Source: CAXMQZ01 sp963707075
Lineage (GTDB): Bacteria > Acidobacteriota > Thermoanaerobaculia > Multivoradales > JAHEKO01
Reading direction: 5' to 3'
Length of the DNA stretch: 64,000 nucleotides
Assembly: GCA_963707075.1 (NCBI GenBank)
Contig: CAVPOX010000006.1
Span: 184,482 to 248,481, forward strand
Made by a program: the position numbers and the translations under genes. Each line of letters opens with the position of its first letter. Position 1 is the stretch's first letter. A model generated the notes under the pieces. The model searched no databases and was not told the origin of the DNA. It was given only the letters and a program-made list of their open reading frames with translations. This document shows, one piece after another, positions 1 through 9,084 of this stretch.

Positions 1-258
1 CCGCATGGCATTGTGGATTTCCTGCCTGTCACCCTCGAGTCCAACATGTGTATCGACTGCCACGAGGTCGAGGAGAAGCAAGCGGGAGAGCCGACGCCCA
101 TCCCGTCGAGCCACTACACCGATCTGCGCCGCGAGCCGGAAAAGGTGGGGGAGAGCGTGGTCGGCGCTCGCTACAACTGCATCGCTTGCCACGTGTCTCT
201 GACCGAGGCCAGCGCCCTGGTGGAGAACCGGTTCGCGATCCCTCAGGGGAGGCCCTGA
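1..258 (+). CDS. napB: NapB-like diheme cytochrome c, C-terminal part
   Basis: The gene begins before the window; the visible frame encodes about 85 residues. NapB is the small periplasmic diheme subunit that passes electrons to the nitrate reductase NapA. Two CxxCH heme motifs are visible (CIDCH and CIACH), about 42 residues apart, with a proline-rich P-I-P-S-S-H stretch between them whose histidine fits a distal heme ligand. The opening PHGIVDFLP also resembles NapB. The last 16 nt overlap the 3' end of the convergent DUF4442 gene. No other nap gene is in view, so another small diheme cytochrome cannot be excluded. Confidence 0.7.
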   Translation, partial: PHGIVDFLPVTLESNMCIDCHEVEEKQAGEPTPIPSSHYTDLRREPEKVGESVVGARYNCIACHVSLTEASALVENRFAIPQGRP

Positions 259-737
259 CTCCCGCCGGGGGGTCGCAGATCTCGACGAAGGCGAATGTAG
301 ATGATCTTTTCCACCTCGGTTACCGGTTCGCCAACTGCATTGGTGATGTCCACTCGAAACCTGGCGAGGTGTTTCTCGCCACCTGCCGTGGCAGTGCGAA
401 TCGCTGCGAGTGCTTCGTCGCCGATCGAGAAGCGAGCCCTCACTCTGCCGCGGGCTCTCTGTACGAAGCGCAGGCGGGTTTCCGCATCGATGACCCGGTA
501 TTTCGGGCCGAGTATCCTGATCAGCATGAGGGCATAGAACGGATCGGTCATCGCCGCCAGGCTGCCGCCAAAATGGTCTCCGAAGGCGTTGCGGTTGTAG
601 AAGCGGTCCGTCATGGTGGCCACGACCTCCCGGAAGTCCTGCGAAACGTGATCGACCCAGATGCCGGTGCCCCAGAGTGGCGGATACAGGCTCAAGGTCC
701 ATTTGAATCGGCGGGGTGTGGCGAGTAGAAACTCCAT
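243..737 (-). CDS. DUF4442 hotdog-fold protein (thioesterase-like)
   Basis: A 164-aa protein with the DUF4442 pattern. A basic aromatic N-terminus (RRFKWTLSLYPP) is followed by the RNAFGDHFGGSLAAM segment near residues 48-62, which in hotdog folds carries the N-x-x-G-x-x-F-G-G signature. No signal peptide or membrane segment is seen. Members are usually annotated as putative acyl-CoA thioesterases or YiiD C-terminal-like proteins; the substrate is unknown. The ATG at 737 is preceded by no clear Shine-Dalgarno site. Its 3' end overlaps the convergent cytochrome gene by 16 nt. Family fairly sure, reaction inferred. Confidence 0.7.
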   Translation of the reverse strand: MEFLLATPRRFKWTLSLYPPLWGTGIWVDHVSQDFREVVATMTDRFYNRNAFGDHFGGSLAAMTDPFYALMLIRILGPKYRVIDAETRLRFVQRARGRVRARFSIGDEALAAIRTATAGGEKHLARFRVDITNAVGEPVTEVEKIIYIRLRRDLRPPGGSQGLP

Positions 738-761
738 TGCGCAGACGTGTGGCAGCCGGAC

Positions 762-887
762 TCAGCTGACGGTCTTTGCCAGGGGCCGAAACTGCAGGGC
801 GTAGAACATCTCCAGGTAACGGCGCACCTCGTCTCGCTCCAGATGCGTCACGTAGCGCCAGAATCCGTAGACCCTTGACAGTGTCAT
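762..887 (-). pseudogene. 41-codon ORF, probably the 3' remnant of a larger gene
   Basis: Within the 738-1048 gap one minus-strand frame reads from ATG at 887 to TGA at 762. It encodes 41 residues beginning MTLSRVYGFWRYVTHLERDE and ending RPLAKTVS. The composition (aromatic, Arg/Glu-rich, helical) looks like the end of a real protein rather than chance, and an in-frame stop lies just upstream of the ATG. I cannot name the family. The rest of the gap, apart from the promoter hexamer at 1032, holds nothing I recognise. Confidence 0.3.
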
Positions 888-1031
888 CAGGCGTTCTGCG
901 ACGCACCGATTCAGCTAGGCTTGCGCGGAGACTTCCTGGCGATCGCCAAGTGCCATTTCCTGGAAATCGGGTAGCAAGTGTAAGAGCCTCTAGCTTATCT
1001 GAGAGACTCATCCGCACTTCGACGCTCACTG

Positions 1032-1037
1032 TAGAAT
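1032..1037 (+). promoter_or_regulatory. -10 hexamer TAGAAT for the 1472-aa kinase gene
   Basis: TAGAAT ends 11 nt before the ATG at 1049, so the transcript would have only a few untranslated bases. There is no Shine-Dalgarno sequence in that space. The same hexamer at a similar distance precedes the genes at 9085 and 38580. No good -35 is visible. Confidence 0.45.
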
Positions 1038-1048
1038 GAGGCGCACCC

Positions 1049-4000
1049 ATGATCGGCAAAAGCATCGGTCACTACAGGATTCTCGACAAGCTCGGTGAGG
1101 GTGGGATGGGCGTTGTGTATCGGGCTGAAGACATGCGTCTCGGCCGGAACGTGGCGATCAAGGTGCTGCCGGCAGAGCTGGCCTCGAGCCCGGAGCGCCT
1201 CGAGCGCTTCCAGCGCGAGGCGAAGGCCCTCGCCGCGCTCGACCACCCGGGTATCGTCACCGTCTACTCCGTCGAGGAATCCGCTGGACTGCACTTCCTG
1301 ACCATGCAGCTGGTCGAGGGCGAGCCCCTGGACCAGCTGATTTCGGAGGGAGGTCTGGGTGTCGAGCGAATCCTGGAGATCGGCACGGCCGTCGCCGAAG
1401 CGCTGGCCGCCGCCCATGAGAAGGGCATCGTCCACCGCGACCTGAAGCCCTCCAACATCATGGTCAGCGACGACGGGAGGTCCAAGGTGCTGGACTTCGG
1501 GCTCGCCAAGTTCTCTGCGTTGCCGTCGGATCCGGCGCTGGATACCCAGATGCCGACGGCACTGCAAACGCGTGAGGGGGTCGTCATGGGGACCGTTCCC
1601 TACATGTCGCCCGAGCAGGTGGCGGGCCGTGGGCTCGACCCGCGAACCGATATCTACTCCCTGGGAGTGGTGCTCTACGAGATGGCGGCTGGTCGGCGCC
1701 CCTTTCTTGGACAGTCCTCGGCCGAGCTCGCTTCCGCCATCCTGCGTGATCGACCGGGGCCGCTCGCTGCGGTGCGGAGCGACCTGGCACCAGGCCTGGC
1801 GCGGGTCATTGAGCGTTGCCTGGAAAAGGACCCTGAGGCACGTTTCGCGACGGCTCGGGAGCTGGGTGAAGCCCTGCAAGAGGCGGGGGCTTCGGTGCCA
1901 ACCGTTGACCGGTCCGCGGCGGCGGTACCGTCGGCACAGCGATTCAGCGGTGCCGCTACGCCGGACCCGGATTCGCGTTCCGCCGAAGGGCCCGACTCTG
2001 GCTCCGAACGCGCCAAAGAGGGCTTCTGGGTCGCCGTGCTGCCGTTCCGCTACACCGGTACCGACGCCGACGTCATGGCCCTGGCCGAGGGGCTTTCCGA
2101 GGAGATCATCACCGGTCTGGCGCGTTTCTCGTACCTGCGGGTGGTCTCGCGCAGCTCAGCATCGCGGTACGCGGATGCAGCGGTCGACGTGCGCACTGTT
2201 GGCCAGGAGCTCGGGGCACGCTACGTGATGGAGGGGAGCTTGCGTCGAGCGGGCAGCAAGCTCCGTGTCGCGATGCAACTCATCGATACGGCTTCCGGCA
2301 CCCATCTCTGGGCCGAGACCTACGACCGCGATTTCGATCCCGATGATCTCTTCGCTCTGCAGGACGATCTCGTACCGAGGATTGTCTCTACGGTCGCAGA
2401 CTGGTACGGAGCCTTACCGCACAGCATGAGTGAAGCGGTCCGGTCCAAACCCCACGACCAGCTGAGCTCCTACGAGGCGGTGCTGCGCAGCTTCGGCTAC
2501 TTCGAGCGCATCACGCCGGAAGAACACTCCGTCGTGCGCGCGGCGCTGGAAAGGGCCGTCGAGCAGGCACCGGGCGACGCCGACGCTTGGTCCATGTTGT
2601 CGATGATGTATGGGGAAGAGCACCGGTTTGGGTTCAATGTGCAACCCGAAGCTCTGGGACGTGCGGTCCAGGCCGCACGGCGAGCGGTCGACGCCGCACA
2701 TGCCAATCATTTCGCCTGGCTTGCACTCGCCCAGGCCCATTTCTTCCGCAAGGAATTCGACGCTTTTCGTGACGCCGCGGAACGGGCCATCGCGCTCAAC
2801 CCCATGGACGGATCGACGCTCGAATATCTGGCCCATCTGCTGGCCTTCTCTGGCGACTGGGAGCGCGGCTGCGAGCTCGCCGAGCTGGCCATCGCGCTCA
2901 ATCCCAATCATCCGGGATGGTACTGGGTCGTCTTCTCCCTCGATGCCTACCGCCAGGGCGACTACGAGGGTGCGCGCAGCTTCCTGGTCAAGACTCTGTT
3001 ACGAGGCGGTGGCGCACAAGTCTTTACCCAGGCCCTGCTGACTGCGGTAGACGGGCAGCTTGGAGACCGGGAGGTGGCGGAACAGTCCCTGCGCAAAGTC
3101 CTGAGTCTCGAGCCGGCTATCGCTGCGACCGTTCGTGAGGAGTTCGTCAAATGGTATCTGCCGGAGCTCGTCGAGCAGCTGATGGAAGGCCTGCGCAAGG
3201 CGGGGCTGGAAATCCCGGAAGAGAGAGCAGTCATGGCGGTGGCCACCTCACCCGAGGTCGTGCCTTCGAGTGACAGGGTGTGGAAGCCGCCGCCAACTCC
3301 ACCGACGTCGCTACTTGGCCGCGAGGGATCCCTCGAGGCGGCAACCGAGCTTCTGCGCGGCGGCGCCCGCGTGCTCACCGTCACTGGTTACGGGGGGACC
3401 GGCAAGACACGCTTCACCATCGAGCTCTACCGCCGGCTGGCGCGCGACTACGTCGACGGAGCGGCCTTCATTTCGCTCGCCTCGGTCACCGACGCTTCCG
3501 AGGTGCTGCCGACCGTCTCCGTCGCTCTCGACATCGCCGAAGCGCAGGGACGCTCGGCACTCGACGCGCTTTCGGCGGTGATCGCGGGCCGTCGCCTGTT
3601 GCTGATCCTCGACAACCTCGAGCAGGTGCTGGAGTCGGCTGGCGAGATCGCCGAACTGGTCTCCCGCTGCTCCTCGCTGCAAGTCGTCGCCACGAGTCGG
3701 GCACCTTTGCGAATCAGTTCAGAGACCGAATTTGCCCTGCCTCCCCTCGAGCTGCCGGACTCGCGCAGTCAGTCGCTGGAGGAGCTGGGACAAAGCCCGT
3801 CAGTGGCGCTGTTGCTGCAGCGGGCCGCAAAGGTCAGGCCGGACCTCGAGCTCACCCAGGACAACGCCGCAGCGATCGCGGAGATTTGTCGCCGTCTCGA
3901 TGGTCTGCCGCTGGCCCTCGAGCTCGCTGCGGCGCGCCTGCGCATTCTCGAACCCGCCGCTCTCCTCGAGCGGCTCGACCACGCGCTCGACCTGCTGACC

Positions 4001-5467
4001 TCGGGCGATCGCGATCTGCCGGCGCGGCAGCGGACCTTGCGTGCGACGCTCGCCTGGAGCTATTCACTCCTCGATCCCCACGAGCAGCGTCTACTTCGCC
4101 AGCTTGCGGTCTTTCAGGAAGGCTGGACACTCGAGGCCATGGAGCAGGTTTGCTACGCGGAAGTGGACCGCCATCGGGGCCTCGACGAGCTCGACTCGCT
4201 GGTGGAGAAGGGCCTGGTCCGCGTCGTGGAGACGGGTAAGCGATACGACCTCCTGGAGACGATCCGCGCCTTCGCGACCGAGCAGCTCGAGGCCTCGGGC
4301 GGGACCGTTGCCACCCGTTCAGCCCATGCCGACTACTACCTCGGCTTCGCGGCGAACGTCGCTGCCGATCTGAGCCAAACGGCGCAGTGCGAGGCCATGT
4401 CACGGGCCCGCGACGACCATGCCAACACCCTGGCGGCGGCTCGCTGGTTTGTAGCTCGCGCCCGTGGGGGCGATGCGACGGCACTCGAGAGCGGGCTTCT
4501 GCTCTGCGGCCACCTGAACTGGTACTGGCACATGGCAGGCCACCACATGACAGGGCGTACCCTGCTCGATGAGCTCCTGGCGCTCGCGGCCGAAGCGGCT
4601 CCGAGCCGGGGTCGCGCACTCGCGCGGCTGGCCGCCGGCATGATCTCGACGGTCACCGGCGAGTTGGACCGATCGCTGCGAGAATCGCAGGGAGGCTACG
4701 AGGATGGTCTGGCGGTTGACGACGCGGAGGCTTCCGCCGAGGGCAGCATGTACATCGGGTATTGCCATCTGGGCGCCGGGCGCCTGGACGAAGCTGGAGA
4801 GGCGCTCGCCGAGGCCATCTCCCGCAGTGCCGGTGGCGTCAGCGATTTCATTCACGCGCTGTCCATGACGCTCGACGGGATGCGCCGCTTCGCGAGCGGC
4901 GACCTCGACGGCGGCATGGCCCTCGTCGAGCAGGCGCGACGAATCCAGCAGCGCCTCGACGACTGCGAGGGAGGCGGCGTCGCGCTCAGCTTTCTCGCCC
5001 AAATGACCTCCGCCAAGGGCGACCACGAGGGGGCACTCGCCCTGTATCGGAACTCCGTGGCTCTCTTCGAAAGAGTCGGCGACCATCCCGAGATCGCCCG
5101 CGTCCTCTGTGAGATGGGCTGGACAGCACTCGCCGCCGGAGATGGGCAATCCGCGTTGGACTCCTTTCGGCGCGCAGTCATGGCCGACGAAGCCGTTGGC
5201 AGCCCCCGAGGGTCGGGTCTCGCCCTGCTGGGACTGGCGGCCGTCGACGCCGCCGAAGGGCGTTCGGAGCGGGCCGTGACGATCGCCGCCGCCGCCGACG
5301 CGCTGTCGAAGCGAGCCGGTATCGTGGTCGAGCATCCGCTGGCGCCGGATGTCGTCGCCCGGATCGCAACCCTCGAGGCTTCGATTCCCAGAAGCAAGCT
5401 GGACGGCATCGTGGCGGACGCGAGCGAGCTCTCACCGGCAGCTGTTCTGGCGATGATCGCCGACTAG
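1049..5467 (+). CDS. Ser/Thr kinase - TolB-like - TPR - STAND ATPase fusion
   Basis: A 1472-aa predicted cytoplasmic signalling protein with no evident membrane segment. Residues 1-277 form a complete Pkn-type kinase: GEGGMG loop at 16-21, Lys38, HRD at 129-131, DFG at 149-151 and an MSPEQ segment. Residues about 325-450 (AVLPFRYTG onward) match the TolB-N-like domain often found behind kinases or CadC-type regulators. A TPR-like helical region follows to about 740. A STAND/LuxR-type P-loop ATPase comes next, with Walker A GGTGKTR near 781-787 and Walker B LLLILDN near 850-857, then further TPR-like repeats to the end. Transcription appears leaderless. The gene ends 4 nt from the convergent GNAT gene. 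Such multi-domain kinases suggest integration of a ligand or partner signal; target unknown. Confidence 0.85.
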   Translation: MIGKSIGHYRILDKLGEGGMGVVYRAEDMRLGRNVAIKVLPAELASSPERLERFQREAKALAALDHPGIVTVYSVEESAGLHFLTMQLVEGEPLDQLISEGGLGVERILEIGTAVAEALAAAHEKGIVHRDLKPSNIMVSDDGRSKVLDFGLAKFSALPSDPALDTQMPTALQTREGVVMGTVPYMSPEQVAGRGLDPRTDIYSLGVVLYEMAAGRRPFLGQSSAELASAILRDRPGPLAAVRSDLAPGLARVIERCLEKDPEARFATARELGEALQEAGASVPTVDRSAAAVPSAQRFSGAATPDPDSRSAEGPDSGSERAKEGFWVAVLPFRYTGTDADVMALAEGLSEEIITGLARFSYLRVVSRSSASRYADAAVDVRTVGQELGARYVMEGSLRRAGSKLRVAMQLIDTASGTHLWAETYDRDFDPDDLFALQDDLVPRIVSTVADWYGALPHSMSEAVRSKPHDQLSSYEAVLRSFGYFERITPEEHSVVRAALERAVEQAPGDADAWSMLSMMYGEEHRFGFNVQPEALGRAVQAARRAVDAAHANHFAWLALAQAHFFRKEFDAFRDAAERAIALNPMDGSTLEYLAHLLAFSGDWERGCELAELAIALNPNHPGWYWVVFSLDAYRQGDYEGARSFLVKTLLRGGGAQVFTQALLTAVDGQLGDREVAEQSLRKVLSLEPAIAATVREEFVKWYLPELVEQLMEGLRKAGLEIPEERAVMAVATSPEVVPSSDRVWKPPPTPPTSLLGREGSLEAATELLRGGARVLTVTGYGGTGKTRFTIELYRRLARDYVDGAAFISLASVTDASEVLPTVSVALDIAEAQGRSALDALSAVIAGRRLLLILDNLEQVLESAGEIAELVSRCSSLQVVATSRAPLRISSETEFALPPLELPDSRSQSLEELGQSPSVALLLQRAAKVRPDLELTQDNAAAIAEICRRLDGLPLALELAAARLRILEPAALLERLDHALDLLTSGDRDLPARQRTLRATLAWSYSLLDPHEQRLLRQLAVFQEGWTLEAMEQVCYAEVDRHRGLDELDSLVEKGLVRVVETGKRYDLLETIRAFATEQLEASGGTVATRSAHADYYLGFAANVAADLSQTAQCEAMSRARDDHANTLAAARWFVARARGGDATALESGLLLCGHLNWYWHMAGHHMTGRTLLDELLALAAEAAPSRGRALARLAAGMISTVTGELDRSLRESQGGYEDGLAVDDAEASAEGSMYIGYCHLGAGRLDEAGEALAEAISRSAGGVSDFIHALSMTLDGMRRFASGDLDGGMALVEQARRIQQRLDDCEGGGVALSFLAQMTSAKGDHEGALALYRNSVALFERVGDHPEIARVLCEMGWTALAAGDGQSALDSFRRAVMADEAVGSPRGSGLALLGLAAVDAAEGRSERAVTIAAAADALSKRAGIVVEHPLAPDVVARIATLEASIPRSKLDGIVADASELSPAAVLAMIAD

Positions 5468-5471
5468 CGGT

Positions 5472-6095
5472 CTATGCGTCGGGTCGCCAGAAGACCCAGG
5501 TGGTGAGCCCGGGTGCGACGGTCGCCTGGCCGAGCAGCCGGTAGCCGACGTGTCGGTAGAGCGCGACGTTGGATTCGACCTCGGTGTTGAGGCTCACCCC
5601 CTGTGAATCGGCATCGTCGGCCGACAGGCGGTGAACCCTTTCGAGGAGCTTTCGCCCCAGGCCACGCCCCTGCGCGTTGGAGCGCATACCGATCATGTTG
5701 AGGTGGAGGTGCGGCCGGTCGGGCAGGAGGGGCTCACAGGCCTGGCCGAAGGCAACGTAGCGGGTCTCGGCCTCTGGTCCCAGTCTCGACCAGAGCCGCT
5801 CGCGGTACTCGTAAAGCTCGGGCGGTGCCGGCCTGCCGTCGGGTTTCGAGACGATGGCCGCGGCAGCGAGCTGCTCGCCTTCATGGACGCCGAGTAGGGG
5901 TTCACTACGGAAGACCCGCGCCTGGACGAAGAACTCCACCAGAGACCGAAGCCTGGACGGGTAGTCCGCTTCTCCGGGACCGAGAATGAAGCGCAGGACC
6001 GGATAGTCGAAGAACGCCTCCGAGAGCACGTCGATGACGCCCTCGACGGAGGGCTGGTCGTGGGGGAGAATCTCCGCAGTCACCCCAAGGCTCAT
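5472..6095 (-). CDS. GNAT family N-acetyltransferase
   Basis: A 207-aa protein with the GNAT acetyl-CoA pocket: the R/Q-x-x-G-x-G/A signature appears as AQGRGLGRKLLERVH near residues 133-147, followed by the C-terminal N-V-A-L-Y-R-H-V-G-Y segment typical of this fold. The substrate cannot be predicted. The ATG at 6095 follows a GAGG-type ribosome site. The stop of the upstream kinase gene (6105) lies only 9 nt before this start, so the two are probably cotranscribed. Family certain, function open. Confidence 0.8.
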   Translation of the reverse strand: MSLGVTAEILPHDQPSVEGVIDVLSEAFFDYPVLRFILGPGEADYPSRLRSLVEFFVQARVFRSEPLLGVHEGEQLAAAAIVSKPDGRPAPPELYEYRERLWSRLGPEAETRYVAFGQACEPLLPDRPHLHLNMIGMRSNAQGRGLGRKLLERVHRLSADDADSQGVSLNTEVESNVALYRHVGYRLLGQATVAPGLTTWVFWRPDA

Positions 6096-6104
6096 CGACT
6101 CGCC

Positions 6105-8980
6105 TCAGTCTCCGCCGTCGACCGGACCGAGATAGAGGTCGAGCCAGTCGAGCACCTCGCGGATGACCTCATTCGGCGAGGCCGGCACGTGGCCACCTTC
6201 GAGCAGGACTAGGCGCTTGTCTTTCTCCGGCGTTCCCAGCATGTCGAACATCGGCTGGATGTTGGTCTCGACCGGCGCGGCGAAGTCCTTCTTGCCGTTG
6301 ATCATCGCTGTCGGCACCGTCGACCTGGGTGCGAAGTTCTGCACCACAGCCTCCGGCGGCCAGTTCGGGGAGTACTGTCCAAGCCCACCCGCCAGCAGCA
6401 CGCTCGCCTTGAAGCGCGGCTCGAGTGCAGTCATCATTGGGCCCATCGAGGCACCCCAGCTCAGGCCGTAGTAAGCGAGGCGGTCGCTGTCGATGTCCTC
6501 GCGGGTCTGGAGGTAGCTGATGGTTCGCCGCAGATCCTTGCCGAGCTGAATCTTCCAGTCACGATCGTCATTGGGGCCGCGCCGGGCTAACTGCCGCTCG
6601 TAGGTGCCCTGATAGACAGGGTAGACCAGGGCCCGCCCACTCTTGGGAAGGAAGGCGGCGAACGGAAAGCTGGGGTAGTTGCTGTCGCGCAGATACACGG
6701 CGCTCGACGGCGGAAAGTAGACCACAGTCTGGTATGGCGGCTCGACGTTCCTGGGCAGGAACAGGTGGATGGGCAGCCGCTCGTCGCCGTAAGCCGAGAG
6801 TACGGAGACGATTTCGTGGCGCCAGAACTCCGGGTCATCGTCCACCGACGCCACTTCAGCGTCGAACTCGCGAGGGTCGTAATCGAAGCTGCGCAGGATG
6901 AGGGCGAAGGCTTCATCGTCGACCCAGGTATCCTGCCGATGATCTTCGACTGTCCGGTCGATCGCCGCCAGCGCCTCGCCCGCAGGTGGGGCGGTCGTTT
7001 TCATGCAGCGGAAGCCGTTGATCCGTGAGCGATCGTAGGGGTCGGTCGTGTCCGTGCTGCGATAGAGGTAGTCCGGATCCGACCAGGCTCCACCCAGGAT
7101 GTAGCGCAGGTCGGCGGTGCGATTGACGCACCACTCCCGGACATTGCCCGCCATGTCGTAGGTTCCGTGCGGACCGATCCCGGGGTAGCTGCCGACAGCT
7201 GCCGGCCCCTTGGTCTCAAAGTTACTGAACAGCAGGATTTCGCTGAAGATGCTTTGCTGCGCGGCCTGCCGCCAGTGGAAGACGGTCGGCAGGTTCTTGC
7301 CCGCCCAGGCGGCATAGGCCGAGGCTTCGAACCAGCTGACACCGCCGACTGGCAGCTCGGCCTCACCCTCGGGATAGCTGCCCAGTGTCCACCCTGCCGG
7401 GCCCGGGCGTCCCGTGGTGTCGACGAAGCTGCTGCGATCGACTTCCGGATCCCAGAGCCGGTCCTCGCGGTAGCCGCCGGCATCGACGAACGCCTGGAAC
7501 TCGCGATTGGTCACCTCGTACTTGTCGATCCAGAACGGTTCGAGTTGCACCGCCTCGGCACTGCCGATGGACTGGGAACCTCCGGCCACCCAGACCATCC
7601 CCGGTGGTATTTCCTCTTCCCGAAACAGGTGGAAGGTCAGCTCGACATGGAAGGGTGCACCCTCGAAGGGAACGTATCCCTCCTTCTCGACGCGGAACCT
7701 TGCCGGCAAGGCGACAGCGGCATTCTCGAGGGGGGTTTTGCCAAGCCGGATCCACTCTCGTTCCGGGTGCTCATAACCCTTGAAGTAGACCGTTGCGCTC
7801 GGCGGATCGGAATCGAGCGAGACCGGGACCGAGACGTTGCGGAAGTGTTCGACCAGGTAGGGATCGTCGGGGATGATCGCCATCGCCTCGTAGAGCAGGC
7901 GCATGGCGGCGTCGCGATCGCCTTCATTGAACAATCGCTCGATCTCGGGCAGGGCCTCGTTGCGGGCCCACGAGACCCGGGAGTTTTGATGGAGCCACCA
8001 GGCCACCGCGGTCCCAATCAGCAGGAGCAACGCTCCCAGGGCGGCAAGCGCGGCCGGTCGCCGCAGCAGAGTCCCGAGCCCGGCTTCCGGAGCTTCGCGC
8101 CGCCGCTTGAACTCCACCAGTGCCTCGGAGAGCTCCTGACCAGCCGTGAAGCGGTTCTCGGGCTCCTTCGAGAGGCAGCGGGCCAGAATCTCCGCAAGGT
8201 CGGCAGGCACGTCGTGACGCAGCTCGTCGAGCGGGGCGGGATCGTCCCTCAGGATGGCCGTCACGGTGTCGAGATTCGACTGGCCGACAAACGGCCGTCG
8301 CCCGGAGAGCATCTCGTAGAGCAGGACGCCGAACGAGAAGATGTCGGTGCGGGCGTCGACCGGCCGGCCCTGGACCTGCTCGGGGGACATATAGGCCAGC
8401 GTGCCGATGATCTGGCCCGCGCGGGTGATGTATGGCGATGTGTGCGCCGTGACGGTGGGCATCTCGGACAGGACCGGCTCGTCCGCTGCAGCCTTCGTCA
8501 CCGATCAGCTTGCTGAGACCGAAGTCGAGGATCTTCGGAATGCCCTCGTCGGTCAGGACCACGTTGTCCGGCTTGAGATCGCGGTGCAGGACGCCCTCGC
8601 GGTGCGCTTTGGCCAGACCGGCAGCGACGCCGGCAGGCGATGTCGAGGGCACGCTCGAGGTCGAGAGGTTCCGCGTGCAGGAGGTTGCGCAGGGACTCGC
8701 CACGCACGAGCTCCATGACGATGAACGTCACCCCGTCCTGTTCACCGACGTCGTAGACCGTGGCGATGTTGGGATGGTTGAAGGTCGCGGCCAGCAGCGC
8801 CTCCTGCCGGAAGCGCTGGCGACGCTCGGGATCAGCCGTCACCTCCGCTGGCAGGACCTTGATGGCGACCTCGCGATGAAGCTCCGTGTCGGTAGCGCGG
8901 TAGACTGAGCCCATGCCGCCCTCGCCGATCTTGTCCTCGATGCGGTAGCGTCCGAGCTGTTGGCCGACGGTTAGCTCCAT
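6105..8980 (-). pseudogene. Ser/Thr kinase - PEGA/SUMF1 - alpha/beta hydrolase fusion, two frameshifts
   Basis: From ATG 8980 a kinase begins normally (GEGGMG loop, AIKVLP lysine). The frame breaks near 8635 in the alpha-E helix, and again near 8505 just after DFGLSKL. Removing one base at each site restores a canonical kinase (A-L-D-I-A-A-G-V, then HRDLKPDN, then TLAYMSPEQVQG). After the kinase come one membrane segment (LAALGALLLLIGTAVAWW), a PEGA-like stretch, a formylglycine-enzyme-like SUMF1 domain (YEVTNREF, GNVREWC, GFRCM) and a C-terminal hydrolase with nucleophile motif GLSWG. From 8501 downstream the frame is open for 798 codons. It is either a true pseudogene or an intact receptor-like gene with sequencing errors. 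The downstream GNAT gene is 9 nt away. Confidence 0.8.
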
Positions 8981-9069
8981 CTCGATCTGTATCCCTTGTC
9001 CCGGTCGTGTGCGCCAATCTTATGTCATCGCGATCTTCTCCAAGGCGCACACTCGGCACACCCACAGGG

Positions 9070-9075
9070 TAGAAT
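9070..9075 (+). promoter_or_regulatory. -10 hexamer TAGAAT for the kinase gene at 9085
   Basis: TAGAAT ends 9 nt before a TTG start codon with no ribosome site between. It lies in the 104-nt gap between the divergent kinase genes starting at 8980 and 9085. Confidence 0.4.
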
Positions 9076-9084
9076 GCCGGCTAA

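Noticed and set aside
7167..8516. Long plus-strand open frame opposite the kinase-SUMF1 gene
   Set aside because: It mirrors the minus-strand gene, has no domain-like sequence and is explained by the GC-rich codon pattern. The same holds for 43211-44329 and 29991-31064 opposite the GH18-like genes.
9047..9075. Full sigma-70 promoters with -35 boxes at the TAGAAT sites
   Set aside because: No TTGACA-like hexamer lies at 16-18 nt upstream of the TAGAAT sites at 1032 or 9070, so only the -10 is reported.
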